Below are positions 1-8,623 of a stretch of DNA of 31,733 bases, piece by piece. Each line of letters starts with the position of its first letter. The stretch's first letter is position 1. Where the stretch lies: NCBI GenBank assembly GCA_004556005.1, contig SFJA01000016.1, positions 1 to 31,733 of the forward strand, given 5' to 3'. A model generated the notes under the pieces. That model was given only the letters and a program-made list of their open reading frames with translations, was not told the DNA's origin and did no database searches. The translations under genes and the position numbers were made by a program. The stretch is from Bacteroidales bacterium (GTDB taxonomy: Bacteria > Bacteroidota > Bacteroidia > Bacteroidales > UBA932).

Positions 1-13
1 CACAATTTATATT

Positions 14-3000
14 ATGTTAACCAAAACGCACATTTCCCAAATTAGGCCTCTCCTTTTGGCCGCTTTGGTTCTGAGCTCCTGTGTGAATGAAAAATTTACC
101 ATCTCGGAAGAAAAACTGGATACCGAAGTTCAGGTGTTCCAGGAAGGTCTGAGCATTCCGCTGGGGTCAACCGACCGAATCAAGCTAAAGGATCTCCTTT
201 CCAAGCTCGACGAGCAGACCAGGGATTCTTATCTTGAAGTTCTGGAAAACGGTGCCTATGCATTAAAGTATTCACAGGCGCTTGATTACTCTGAGACTAT
301 CAATGATGCCATAGGGAGCATTTCCATTGATGCAGTTGATTTTTCCGAGTCGTTTGACGTCAATCTCGAGGACATCGACGTTTCCGGTGTTTCTGTTCCC
401 GAAATGTGGCTTCCCGAGACTGGACCTTACCAGATAGGCCTGTCTGACTTTGTCGAAGCACCGGATCTCCCTTCGATTAAGCCCGTAACTATCAGAGAAT
501 CATACGGAACCGACATTTCGGGATATGGACTCGAGTCTATGAAACTCGATATTCCGGTTTCAGACATCACTTCTGAGGCTCGTCTTTTCTTGCTCGACTC
601 CCCTCTTCCGCCGATTATTCTGAATGATACTCCTATTTCGATTACTCCGGATTATCTTGACAAGATTGGAATTACTTACAACGGTATTATTTCCGATTCA
701 AGAGACCTTACTCTAGAGCTTGAGCTCCCGGAGGGTATCGAATCTATCAATGAGCTGGTACTCAACGATAAAGCTGCCGTAAACCTGACTGTGGAACTTA
801 TTGAGCCGGTAATGATCTCCGGCTACATCGTTCCTGACCTCAGGATTGACCTCAGCGACTTCCTTGTACTTGAAACCCCCGGTTCCGTCATCAATGTAGC
901 AGACCAGTTCAAAATCAATGCAGCAACCGCCTCCCGCATCAGCCGCAAATATGCCATCAAGGGACTTGCAATTGACGCTGACGGCTGGAAAGAAGCTGCG
1001 AACGGCAAGAAAGTTCTCGCAAAACCTGTACGCACAGTTTCTATAGATGGCAAAGTCGGAATTGAGGACTGTGTCACAACGACCAATTTGCTAAATTCTG
1101 TAGGCGGCCTGAAACTCAAGCTTTCCGTGGCATTTGAAAACCTGGAAGTAAAGGATGTCGATGCCACCATCAAATCCGTTTCCACTGACAAAGAGTTTGA
1201 AAGCAGCATTTCCATCGAAGCGTACAAACTTCCTGAAGCCATTGAAAGCATTGACAGGATAGCCTTTGACGATGCTTCGATGCTTACGGTTTCCCTGCAG
1301 CCTCGCAATCTTTCCGCATTCAAGGACCTGGACATCGAACTCAGTTCCGTTCAGATAAGCTTCCCTCAAGGCCTGACCGTAAAGGATGAGCTCAGCGGCA
1401 AGACCGGCAACACAATAAGCATCGACTCCCCTGCTGACCTGCATGAGTCATATTCGAGGAACATACGTTTCCTTTCTCTTGACCTTCCGGCAGCTGTGGA
1501 CGGCAAGATTGCATACGAAGGCAAGGTTCATGTCAAGGCTTCTTTCAAAACAGGAGGCCGAGTTCTTGCTTCCCAGCTCCAGGCCTCTTCCGGCAAGGAC
1601 GTCGGTGCAAGCATAGCGGTCACCGCCCGCGCCAATGTCAGCGACTATACAGTGCACAGCCGCACTTGCTCATACGAAGTGAGCCGGAGCATCGCAGACC
1701 AGCAGATTGTAATCGACGTTCCTGAAAGTTTCGGCAAGCTCGGAACTTCAGCTACAATCTATCCCGAGGGCAATCCTGTCATTTCCGTCAAACTGCAGCT
1801 CCCTAGCCTGCCGACCGACTCAGGAATGTCACTGGTTGCCGAGAACCTTAAGTTCAGACTGCCGTCAATGCTCAATCCGGGCTCGCTTCCGCAGAGTTAT
1901 TCTTACAATTCTGCCGACAACTCCATCACCATCAACGGTGTTCTTCCATCGAGCATAGAGATCCCGGTGAGGAGCATTACAGTCAAGCCTGAGTATGACG
2001 AGAGCATACCGGGATATTGTGTCAAGGGTGTGCTTTCCGTAAGCGGAAAAGTTGCATTGACAGGAGCCGTGCTGTCTCGCGGCGAAGTGGACAATCTTCT
2101 TGCTCCAGACAATCAGCTTAGCCTGCAGGCTCATATACCTGCAATGTCTCCTTCAAAGCTGGAAATCAGTTCTTATGGCACAAGCATCAACGAGAACTTC
2201 AAGTTTGACATTGATCTGAACCTGCCGGAAGACCAACTGGAAATCAAGGAGATCAAGCGAGTGGAACTCAAGGACGTCTATTTCAACGTCAGCCTGGATG
2301 CTTCCAGCCTTACCTCGCGCATTGATGCGGACATCGATATGAGCGCATCTGTCACCCTCCCTGACGTTCTTGAGCTTGATGACCCTCGCGTGGATGCCAA
2401 CGGAGTGCTTACTCTCAGCGGTAAGCTCAAGGACGGAAAGCTCAGCGTGGAACCAGTCAAGGTCAGCGCCATCAATCTTTCTGGCAAGGATCCTCACGGC
2501 AAACTTGAACTTGACCTGGGCATAGCCGGAAACATCAACGTAAACAATGCGGACATTGACATTGACGCCCTTTCGGATGGCTACAAGATTGCAGCCAGCG
2601 CAGGCGTGGGCAGTCTGAACAGTGACAAGATACTGCTCAAGTCAGTCAGCGGAAAAGTATCTTACAAGCTGGACGATCTCAAGACTACGGTGGATCTCAG
2701 CGCCCTCGCTTCATATATAAATGACGGCAAGCTCGAGGCCGAACTTGACCTGAAGCGCTACAGCCTTGCCATCGACCTGCTTTCCGGTATGGAAGTTCCT
2801 GTAAGCCTTGCGGTTAATATCCTTCCATATTACAATGGTATTGCTGACCAGGCTTCCGCACAAAGTCTCAAACTTGCAGTAAACACGGCATCTTCCGATG
2901 GCAAGCCTGTAAGTATCTGGATATCAAATACTGAAGAAGGCATGCCTGCCGGTTATCAGTACAAGCACTTTGATATTCTCCCTCTTGTGAAGTCACTTCC

Positions 3001-3553
3001 TGAAAAGATTGACATACTCATTAGCGGAGGCATAGATTCGGACAAGGAACTGAAACTCATTCTTGACGAGGATCAGGTTCTCAAGGCGGACTGCAAGTTC
3101 TGCGTGCCACTGGAGCTTGGTGAAGAATTTGCCGTAAGCTACCGCGATACACTGCGCAACATTCCGGAAACGGTTTCACGCATATTCGCTTGCGGAGACT
3201 TTGAGCTTGCAGGTGAAGTGGAGAACGGTCTGCCTCTGGGCGTGGAACTTAACTTCGCCCTTCTCGACGAGAATGACCGAGTGATCGAGCTGTCTGAGGA
3301 CAGTGGCGTCGCGCTCATTCCTTCATGTCAGGCTGACGGCAGCCCGAGCATCAGCGAATTGTCCGTAAGGCTTGTAAAGAAAGCAGGTTCCGTCCTGCCT
3401 CAGATAAAGTCCATCGAGGTGCTGGTAAAAGCGGATCCGGGCAATGCAGCTGGCGTGCCTATGACCGAGGAGGCAAGTCTCAAGGGCAAGTTCAGGGCAA
3501 TTTTGCCTTCGGGCATAAGTATTGACCTCAAGGATGTTGCAGGTCTTGAATAA
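14..3553 (+). CDS. Large repeat-containing lipoprotein (1179 aa), unknown function
   Basis: I do not recognise a named family. The N-terminus is a lipoprotein signal: hydrophobic segment (about residues 12-21), then SSC with Cys23 as the predicted lipidated residue. No acidic stretch follows the Cys, so surface export is not indicated. The rest is beta-rich, low in Cys and Trp, with no predicted membrane segment. About residues 238-903 look like four tandem units of ~165 residues, each opening with a (L/V)PE motif at P239, P407, P570 and P738 and carrying later a 'PVR-hydrophobic... GKV' strand pair. The ATG at 14 is the only start giving a signal peptide; upstream sequence is cut by the window edge. 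The next gene (19 bases on) encodes an outer-membrane barrel, so the two probably form an envelope unit (inference). Confidence 0.8.
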   Translation: MLTKTHISQIRPLLLAALVLSSCVNEKFTISEEKLDTEVQVFQEGLSIPLGSTDRIKLKDLLSKLDEQTRDSYLEVLENGAYALKYSQALDYSETINDAIGSISIDAVDFSESFDVNLEDIDVSGVSVPEMWLPETGPYQIGLSDFVEAPDLPSIKPVTIRESYGTDISGYGLESMKLDIPVSDITSEARLFLLDSPLPPIILNDTPISITPDYLDKIGITYNGIISDSRDLTLELELPEGIESINELVLNDKAAVNLTVELIEPVMISGYIVPDLRIDLSDFLVLETPGSVINVADQFKINAATASRISRKYAIKGLAIDADGWKEAANGKKVLAKPVRTVSIDGKVGIEDCVTTTNLLNSVGGLKLKLSVAFENLEVKDVDATIKSVSTDKEFESSISIEAYKLPEAIESIDRIAFDDASMLTVSLQPRNLSAFKDLDIELSSVQISFPQGLTVKDELSGKTGNTISIDSPADLHESYSRNIRFLSLDLPAAVDGKIAYEGKVHVKASFKTGGRVLASQLQASSGKDVGASIAVTARANVSDYTVHSRTCSYEVSRSIADQQIVIDVPESFGKLGTSATIYPEGNPVISVKLQLPSLPTDSGMSLVAENLKFRLPSMLNPGSLPQSYSYNSADNSITINGVLPSSIEIPVRSITVKPEYDESIPGYCVKGVLSVSGKVALTGAVLSRGEVDNLLAPDNQLSLQAHIPAMSPSKLEISSYGTSINENFKFDIDLNLPEDQLEIKEIKRVELKDVYFNVSLDASSLTSRIDADIDMSASVTLPDVLELDDPRVDANGVLTLSGKLKDGKLSVEPVKVSAINLSGKDPHGKLELDLGIAGNINVNNADIDIDALSDGYKIAASAGVGSLNSDKILLKSVSGKVSYKLDDLKTTVDLSALASYINDGKLEAELDLKRYSLAIDLLSGMEVPVSLAVNILPYYNGIADQASAQSLKLAVNTASSDGKPVSIWISNTEEGMPAGYQYKHFDILPLVKSLPEKIDILISGGIDSDKELKLILDEDQVLKADCKFCVPLELGEEFAVSYRDTLRNIPETVSRIFACGDFELAGEVENGLPLGVELNFALLDENDRVIELSEDSGVALIPSCQADGSPSISELSVRLVKKAGSVLPQIKSIEVLVKADPGNAAGVPMTEEASLKGKFRAILPSGISIDLKDVAGLE
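725..2722 (+). repeat. Four-fold ~165-residue internal protein repeat
   Basis: By eye, four segments of the lipoprotein start with LPEGIESI (residue 238), LPEAIESI (406), VPESFGKL (569) and LPEDQLEI (737). The spacings are 168, 163 and 168 residues. Later in each unit comes a similar strand pattern: PVRTVSIDGKVGI, NIRFLSLDLP...GKIAYEGKV, PVRSITVKPE...GVLSVSGKV and PVKVSAINLSGK...LGIAGNI. Identity is low at protein level and absent at DNA level. A less clear LPEKIDIL at residue 995 lies outside the period. No alignment program was run. Confidence 0.5.
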
Positions 3554-3572
3554 ACTCCTAAATGACAGAGAA

Positions 3573-5081
3573 ATGAAAGCTAGAAAGATACTTATATCCC
3601 TGTTGCTCACGGCACTTCCGCTGCTTTGCAGTGCACAGGCGCTCAAAGGAAGCTATTTCCTCGACAACTCCATAGACAGGACAAGGATGAATCCTGCCTT
3701 TGCTCCTGGTGCGAATTACCTGCATCTTCCGGGTCTTGGCGGCATCGAAGCCGGCATCTATTCCAACTGGCTCGGCCTCGACCGCTTCCTCTACCCTCTC
3801 CCTGACGGTCAGCTAGGCACCTTCCTGCATCCTGATGTCAGCGTCAGAGAGTTCGAGAGAAACTTCCCGTCCCATCCATTCCTCGACGCCGAGGCAAACG
3901 TCACTTTGTTCGGATTCGGTTTCAGGACAAAGAAGAATTCGTTCTGGACCTTCGACCTGGGCCTGCGGACCAACGTTGACTGCGATGTCCCTGCCGATCT
4001 TTTTGTCTTCCTGAAGAAGGGTACCGGAACAGGCAGCGGCAGTTATAACATCGCCGGTTTCAATGCCTTTGCCGGTGCTTCGCTGCAGGCTTCGCTCGGA
4101 TATTCGAGAGACCTGAGCAATCTGGTCAAAGGTCTCAGGATTGGTGCCCGGCTGCGTTTCATTGCGCCGGTCGCCTACGCTGCCCTCAACCTCGAAAACG
4201 TGCGATTGACTACAGCCACGGATTCGTGGACCATAGATACCGAGGGCTATCTCGATATCGCGGCGCACGGACTGCAAGTGGCTATGCCAGATGTAAATGA
4301 GAGTCTTGATGATATCACTACTCCTTCATTTGCATTTGATCTTGATAAATTCCTTGCCAACAGGGTTCTGTGCGGATACGGAATTTCAGGCGACCTGGGT
4401 GTGGAATATCAGCTCAGGGTCGGCAGTTTCCTTGACGGCCTCAGCTTTTCTGCTGCCGTAACCGACCTTGGTGCAATATTCTATCAGAAGGAAGCGACCA
4501 CCTCATATGAGACAAAAGGTCATTTTACTTTTGAAGGTTTCAATGACATCAGCGCCGATACCGATTTTGATTCCGAAATCGACCAGGTCAAGGACGAGGC
4601 AGTCAAGGGGCTTGTAAACCTCAACGAAGTGGCCTCACGCGAGCTCAGGGCATCTTCAGGACCTAGAGTATATGCCGGAATAGAACTTCCTTTCCTGCAC
4701 GAAACGATGTCTGTCGGAATGTTGTATTCTTCACGGTTCAGCCAGAAATATGCCCGTCACGAACTTACGGCATCCTATAATCTGGAGCCGTGCAACTGGT
4801 TTGCGCTCGGCGTGAACTGGTCCTTCCTCAACTCCGTGAAGAACCTCGGTTTCATACTTGAACTGACTCCGCGCATTGGTCCGACTATCAGATTCGGAAT
4901 GGACTATCTCTTTGCCGAGTTTGGCAAGGCTCCGATTCTTGAACAGTTTGGAATACCTTCTCAGCTATGTTACCTGCCTACAGGAAGCCTGAATCTCAAC
5001 ATGAATTTCTCATTGGCATTCAACATTGGTGGCAAGAGACCTGTAAAGCATATAGTCCAGAAAGAAGAGGTACTTGATTAA
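3573..5081 (+). CDS. DUF5723-like outer-membrane beta-barrel protein
   Basis: The 502-residue product has a clear signal peptide (MKARKILISLLLTALPLL then CSAQ, cleavage near residue 22). The body is rich in alternating hydrophobic/aromatic strands and Gly, typical of an outer-membrane barrel. The opening after cleavage (GSYFLDNSIDRTRMNPAFAP) resembles DUF5723/PorV-like Bacteroidota barrels, whose function is not established. The open frame extends upstream to 3522 inside the previous gene, but only the ATG at 3573 gives a signal peptide directly. It lies 19 bases after the large lipoprotein, so cotranscription is likely. Its stop overlaps the esterase stop by 4 bases tail to tail, and a strong hairpin follows at 5096-5127. 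Confidence 0.8.
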   Translation: MKARKILISLLLTALPLLCSAQALKGSYFLDNSIDRTRMNPAFAPGANYLHLPGLGGIEAGIYSNWLGLDRFLYPLPDGQLGTFLHPDVSVREFERNFPSHPFLDAEANVTLFGFGFRTKKNSFWTFDLGLRTNVDCDVPADLFVFLKKGTGTGSGSYNIAGFNAFAGASLQASLGYSRDLSNLVKGLRIGARLRFIAPVAYAALNLENVRLTTATDSWTIDTEGYLDIAAHGLQVAMPDVNESLDDITTPSFAFDLDKFLANRVLCGYGISGDLGVEYQLRVGSFLDGLSFSAAVTDLGAIFYQKEATTSYETKGHFTFEGFNDISADTDFDSEIDQVKDEAVKGLVNLNEVASRELRASSGPRVYAGIELPFLHETMSVGMLYSSRFSQKYARHELTASYNLEPCNWFALGVNWSFLNSVKNLGFILELTPRIGPTIRFGMDYLFAEFGKAPILEQFGIPSQLCYLPTGSLNLNMNFSLAFNIGGKRPVKHIVQKEEVLD

Positions 5082-6193
5082 AGCTTTGTAAATGAGGCGA
5101 TTCGGGATTTGAAAATCCCGGATTGCCTTTCCCATTCTTCCTTGTCCGCACCCTCGAGCATATCGGCAGTATGCCAGTCCTCCCAGGACCCGAGCAGAAG
5201 CGATACCTCGAGGGTGTGGCATGCTTTAAGGCGGCTGCTTCCCGGTACCCAGGACAGTTTCTCCAGGCTCGCGGCGACTCCCCTGTCCCGAAGAACTGAG
5301 ACAAAACGTCTTGCCGGCAGTTCAAAAATGAGCTTGGTCGCAAGCCCTTCAAGAACTGCGGGGACAAAGGGGCTGGCATCGTTTGCCTCGGTGCATACGA
5401 GGACATTTCGCAGATCCGGCATCACTTTCCGGGATGGAAAGCGCGGGCAGTTTTCGGTGCAGAAAGGCATTGCACTGCCTCCTATTTCCTTCAGAGCCTC
5501 TTCCTGGCATTCCAGCAGGACTTCGGAAGATGCAGAGTGAATGTCCACTCCCCTGTTGTCTAAATTCTTGATTATCAGTCTTTTTAACTTAGTTGTCCTT
5601 AACGGGGACATACCGAGCGGAGGGCTCAGCAGTATGGCATTGCGGAAGAGCGGGCGGGTAGAAGCGCTGATCAGGTTCGCGATGCAGTACGCCCCGGCCG
5701 ACTGGCCGCAGACGCATATTCTCCCGGGATCTCCCCCGTAGCGCGAGATGTTTTCCCGTATCCAGTCCAGCGCGCAGACTATGTCCCCCAGCCCGGGATT
5801 GCCTGTCCCAGGGAAAAAACCGAAGACGCCCACCCGGTACGAAACGCAGACCACAACGATATCTGCGTTTTGGGAAAGAATTGTTCCGTCATATCGGTCA
5901 AAGAGTCCGCTGCCTTTGATGAATGCTCCCCCGGGGACCCAGACGAGAACGGCGCGGGAGCCTTCTGCGGATGGGGAGAATATGCTCAGTCTAAGGCAGT
6001 CTTCGCCCAGAACGGGGTTGCTACTGGGCTGGGTTGCGTTTTTCAGGCCTTGGCTGATAGGGCTGGCCTTGCTGAGCGGGGAGAGCCTCTGGGGGCAGAT
6101 TATGATTGCAGCATCGTCGTCCGATTCCGATAGCTTTGTAGCCTTGCCGAATCGAGCGGCAGTGGCGTATTTTATGCCCTTCACTGCAATCAT
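5078..6193 (-). CDS. Short carboxylesterase type B family hydrolase
   Basis: The 371-residue alpha/beta hydrolase matches the type-B carboxylesterase fold. It starts with GIKYATAARF, like the usual GIPYA.PPRF opening, and has EDCLRLSIF (residues 64-72) as the family's second signature. The nucleophile elbow is GQSAG with Ser165 (usual GESAG). His326 in KACHTLE fits the catalytic His, and Glu269 in CTEANDASPF is the likely acid. The oxyanion-hole motif usually read as HGGGF is PGGAF here (87-91). There is no signal peptide, so it is probably cytoplasmic. It is shorter than the usual 480-550 residues, lacking much of the cap region. The substrate is unknown. Its promoter lies 5 bases before the start; it is divergent from the DUF389 gene. 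Confidence 0.8.
   Translation of the reverse strand: MIAVKGIKYATAARFGKATKLSESDDDAAIIICPQRLSPLSKASPISQGLKNATQPSSNPVLGEDCLRLSIFSPSAEGSRAVLVWVPGGAFIKGSGLFDRYDGTILSQNADIVVVCVSYRVGVFGFFPGTGNPGLGDIVCALDWIRENISRYGGDPGRICVCGQSAGAYCIANLISASTRPLFRNAILLSPPLGMSPLRTTKLKRLIIKNLDNRGVDIHSASSEVLLECQEEALKEIGGSAMPFCTENCPRFPSRKVMPDLRNVLVCTEANDASPFVPAVLEGLATKLIFELPARRFVSVLRDRGVAASLEKLSWVPGSSRLKACHTLEVSLLLGSWEDWHTADMLEGADKEEWERQSGIFKSRIASFTKL
5096..5127. terminator. Strong hairpin terminator inside esterase 3' coding end
   Basis: Inverted repeat: a 14-bp arm at 5096-5109 (GGCGATTCGGGATT), loop TGAA, and a complementary arm at 5114-5127, with two G-T pairs. On the + strand it is followed by TTTCCCATTCTTCC, so it should end the lipoprotein/DUF5723 transcript. 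It lies entirely within the last codons of the opposing esterase gene, 15 bases before that gene's stop codon (5078-5080). Confidence 0.75.
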
Positions 6194-6198
6194 AGCGA

Positions 6199-6229
6199 TA
6201 AAGGTAGCATTTTTGCAGTGAATGTCAAA
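6199..6229 (-). promoter_or_regulatory. Promoter of the esterase gene, near-leaderless
   Basis: Read on the - strand: TTTG (6226-6229), 19-base spacer, TACCTTTA (6199-6206). This is a 7/8 match to the Bacteroidota -7 box TAnnTTTG with the usual spacing to the -33 TTTG. Only 5 bases separate the -7 box from the ATG at 6193, so the transcript would begin at or just before the start codon. Confidence 0.6.
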
Positions 6230-6238
6230 AGTATTTGA

Positions 6239-6246
6239 TAATTTTG
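6239..6246 (+). promoter_or_regulatory. -7 box of the DUF389 gene, near-leaderless
   Basis: TAATTTTG matches TAnnTTTG exactly and ends 6 bases before the ATG at 6253. The nearest upstream TTTG (6212-6215) is 23 bases away, longer than usual, so the -33 element is uncertain. The region interleaves with the divergent esterase promoter. Confidence 0.55.
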
Positions 6247-6252
6247 CAGTCT

Positions 6253-7416
6253 ATGAATATTTCAATAGAGTCAATCAAACGTTCGCTCAGACGAATCTTG
6301 AGCCTGTCGGAACACCTCGACCTTGCTGCTGCCGAGGCAAGCATACGTAAGAACATATTTTTCAGGGGCCCGAATGTAATCATCCTTGCCTGTGCAATCA
6401 TAATAGCCGCTGTCGGACTCAATGTTAACTCCACTGCGGTAATCATCGGCGCGATGCTCATTTCTCCGGTGATGGGTCCTATTATCGGATTCGGATTCGG
6501 ACTGGGCGTAAACGATACCGAACTGCTCAAGGATTCTTTGAGAAACTACCTTGTTATGGTAGTGATAAGTATCTTAGCATCAGCAATTTTCTTTATCATA
6601 TCTCCACTGACGCTTGAAAATCCTACCGAGCTTCTTGCTCGTACGACTCCTACCATTTATGACGTGCTTATCGCACTGTTCGGCGGCTTTGCGGGAATGT
6701 TGGAGAACTCGCGCAAGGAAAGGGGTACCGTGCTTTCGGGCGTTGCAATCGCAACAGCACTTATGCCGCCTCTCTGTACCGTAGGTTATGGAATCGCAAC
6801 GCTGAGCACGAAATACATTTTCGGTGCGCTCTACCTCTTTATGATAAACAGCGTGTTTATAGCTCTTGCTACCTTCCTCACTACAAAGTATCTTGGCTAT
6901 GAGAGCAAGCATACTGACAATCCTTCACTTCGCAAGCACAGTTCGCGTGTAGTTGCCGTGATCGTGATTGCCATGATTGTTCCTTCCCTCATCACTGCAG
7001 CTTCCGTCATAAGGCAGAACAACTTTATGATCAATGCAGAGCGCTTTGTCAACGAAAACAAGACACTCGGAAGCAGCTACATCTATGATTACAAAATAGC
7101 TTCTGCAAAGAAACCTTATTCCGTAGAACTCTTTGTAGCTGGAGAGAAACTTGATGAGACCGTTGTGGAGATGTTGCTTAAAAGCGCTGAAAACCACGGA
7201 CTTACAAGAGGTCAGGTTATGATAAGGGATGAGGCTACCATCAAGGGCGAAACCGGCAAGGAAGTATTTAGGGACCTGTATGAGTACTATGACAGGCGCA
7301 TCCAGGAACTGAACCAGACCATTACCGATCTTCAGGTAGAACTTGCAAGATACAAGTCAGCCGAAGACAGCCTGACCAAGACGGCTGCTCCCGCCCCCGC
7401 CGACTCGCTTCAGTAG
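6253..7416 (+). CDS. DUF389 family integral membrane protein
   Basis: The 387-residue product begins with a short soluble segment. A membrane domain of about six helices follows (about residues 42-245), with the family's conserved stretches IIGAMLISPVMGPIIGFG and SGVAIATALMPPLCTVGYG. After the membrane region come a soluble domain and a C-terminal coiled-coil-like segment (YYDRRIQELNQTITDLQVELARY, about 343-365) ending in an Ala/Pro tail. DUF389 proteins occur widely in bacteria and their role is not settled; an envelope or transport role is only a guess. Start: the frame opens at 6235, but the ATG at 6253 lies just after an exact -7 box and is preferred. The stop codon sits in the loop of a GC-only hairpin. 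Confidence 0.85.
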   Translation: MNISIESIKRSLRRILSLSEHLDLAAAEASIRKNIFFRGPNVIILACAIIIAAVGLNVNSTAVIIGAMLISPVMGPIIGFGFGLGVNDTELLKDSLRNYLVMVVISILASAIFFIISPLTLENPTELLARTTPTIYDVLIALFGGFAGMLENSRKERGTVLSGVAIATALMPPLCTVGYGIATLSTKYIFGALYLFMINSVFIALATFLTTKYLGYESKHTDNPSLRKHSSRVVAVIVIAMIVPSLITAASVIRQNNFMINAERFVNENKTLGSSYIYDYKIASAKKPYSVELFVAGEKLDETVVEMLLKSAENHGLTRGQVMIRDEATIKGETGKEVFRDLYEYYDRRIQELNQTITDLQVELARYKSAEDSLTKTAAPAPADSLQ

Positions 7417-7429
7417 TCCCGGGGGCGGG
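7390..7429. terminator. GC-only hairpin spanning the DUF389 stop codon
   Basis: A perfect 10-bp inverted repeat made only of G and C: CCCGCCCCCG at 7390-7399 and CGGGGGCGGG at 7420-7429. The 20-base loop contains the TAG stop (7414-7416). No T-run follows on either strand. It may act as a pause or terminator or protect the 3' end between convergent genes. The stem is certain; the function is inferred. Confidence 0.45.
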
Positions 7430-7459
7430 CAGGTCCGCATCAAGGCAACACCAAGAAAT

Positions 7460-8623
7460 TTACTGGGTATTTTCTTTTTGGAGAACTGCGAGGACTGGGT
7501 TTGAGTAGATTCTCAGGAAGATTTCCCTTACTGCCTTTCTGTCGTAGCGAGACTCTATCTTGTTAAGCTTGTGCTCGATATACTTGTGGAACTTGTCGAG
7601 GTCTTCCGGAAGATATTTTTCTCCTTCAAAATCTCTTGTGCCTGACAGCAGGTCAAATGCCATATAGTTGGTCTTCCATAACTTGTAGCCGTCGATAATC
7701 CTTTCATCAAGTATGTGCCTGATGGTCTGGTAACGCTCGTTTCCGCTGCAGGCGGCTGCGCGGGCTATCTCTTCATCCGTAAGCGCCTTGCCTATGTTAA
7801 GGTGAATGTGTCCCTTGCGCTGACCTATGCCTGTAAGTATGCTGTGCATATCCTCGCGCGGCTTCTTGACATATTTGCCTTCGGTCTGCTTGATGTAAAG
7901 TTCCCTTGCTTTCCTGGCATCGCAAGGCTCATATTCGTAGCTGATTGACATAGGGATGATGTTGAGCTCGCGGAAATTCTCTTCGAAGCTCTTTTCTCCG
8001 CTCATATCGAACATCTTGAGCAGACCCTGCTCAGTCGTGTCCCAACCGTCTTTGGTCCTTCCCTCCCTCTGTGCAATCCAGACGGAAGAAGTGCCGCTCG
8101 TGATGGTCAGCCTGATATATTTTGACAAGGTCTTGGAACTAAGGTACAATTCCCTGGCGCTGATGCCCCTGATGACCTTGATCATACGGTTTGAACGGAG
8201 GAGGTCCTCCACGAGCCGGTTCTGGAGCAGGTTGCTGCCTACGCAAAGCTCGACTTCGGAAAAACCGCGGTCAAAGAGCGAGTAGCAGATCAGGCACGGG
8301 TCCAGCACTATGTCACGGTGGTTGGATATGGCAAGAAAGCGTTTGCCTTCCAGCTCCTTGAGGTTTTCTATTCCGGAGCAGGTAAAACCTTCGGAAGTCT
8401 TGGCGAGGACAGAGTTGACCACATCCACCATCACAACCTTCTGGAACTCGTCTATGCTCTTTACCGATGTAAGCGACTTGTGAAGCGCATTGATTGGAGC
8501 ATTGGGAAAGAGATATTTGGAGATGACCGGAATCATCGGATGTCTGGCTACCCTTGCAAGGGCGGCGACTGCTTCCTCATCACTGTAGGGACGTATGCTT
8601 TCAAATTCAGATAAGTCTATCAT
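7460..8623 (-). CDS. PlsC/GPAT-like phospholipid acyltransferase
   Basis: The 387-residue protein resembles Bacteroidota proteins annotated as 1-acyl-glycerol-3-phosphate acyltransferases. It has SNHRDIVLDP (residues 100-109), corresponding to the NHxxxxD catalytic block with His102 and Asp104/Asp108; SVWIAQREGRTKDG, a likely equivalent of the EGTR substrate-binding block; and a Pro-containing block NIIPMSISYEYEP. There is no signal peptide or obvious transmembrane helix, so it probably acts as a peripheral enzyme at the inner membrane. The expected reaction is acyl transfer to a glycerol-phosphate or related acceptor; the exact acceptor cannot be read. It is divergent from rlmD and convergent with the DUF389 gene. 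Confidence 0.75.
   Translation of the reverse strand: MIDLSEFESIRPYSDEEAVAALARVARHPMIPVISKYLFPNAPINALHKSLTSVKSIDEFQKVVMVDVVNSVLAKTSEGFTCSGIENLKELEGKRFLAISNHRDIVLDPCLICYSLFDRGFSEVELCVGSNLLQNRLVEDLLRSNRMIKVIRGISARELYLSSKTLSKYIRLTITSGTSSVWIAQREGRTKDGWDTTEQGLLKMFDMSGEKSFEENFRELNIIPMSISYEYEPCDARKARELYIKQTEGKYVKKPREDMHSILTGIGQRKGHIHLNIGKALTDEEIARAAACSGNERYQTIRHILDERIIDGYKLWKTNYMAFDLLSGTRDFEGEKYLPEDLDKFHKYIEHKLNKIESRYDRKAVREIFLRIYSNPVLAVLQKENTQ

Noticed and set aside
5748..6221. 157-codon + strand frame opposite the esterase
   Set aside because: Composition is unlike the other proteins, and the opposite strand encodes clear esterase motifs.
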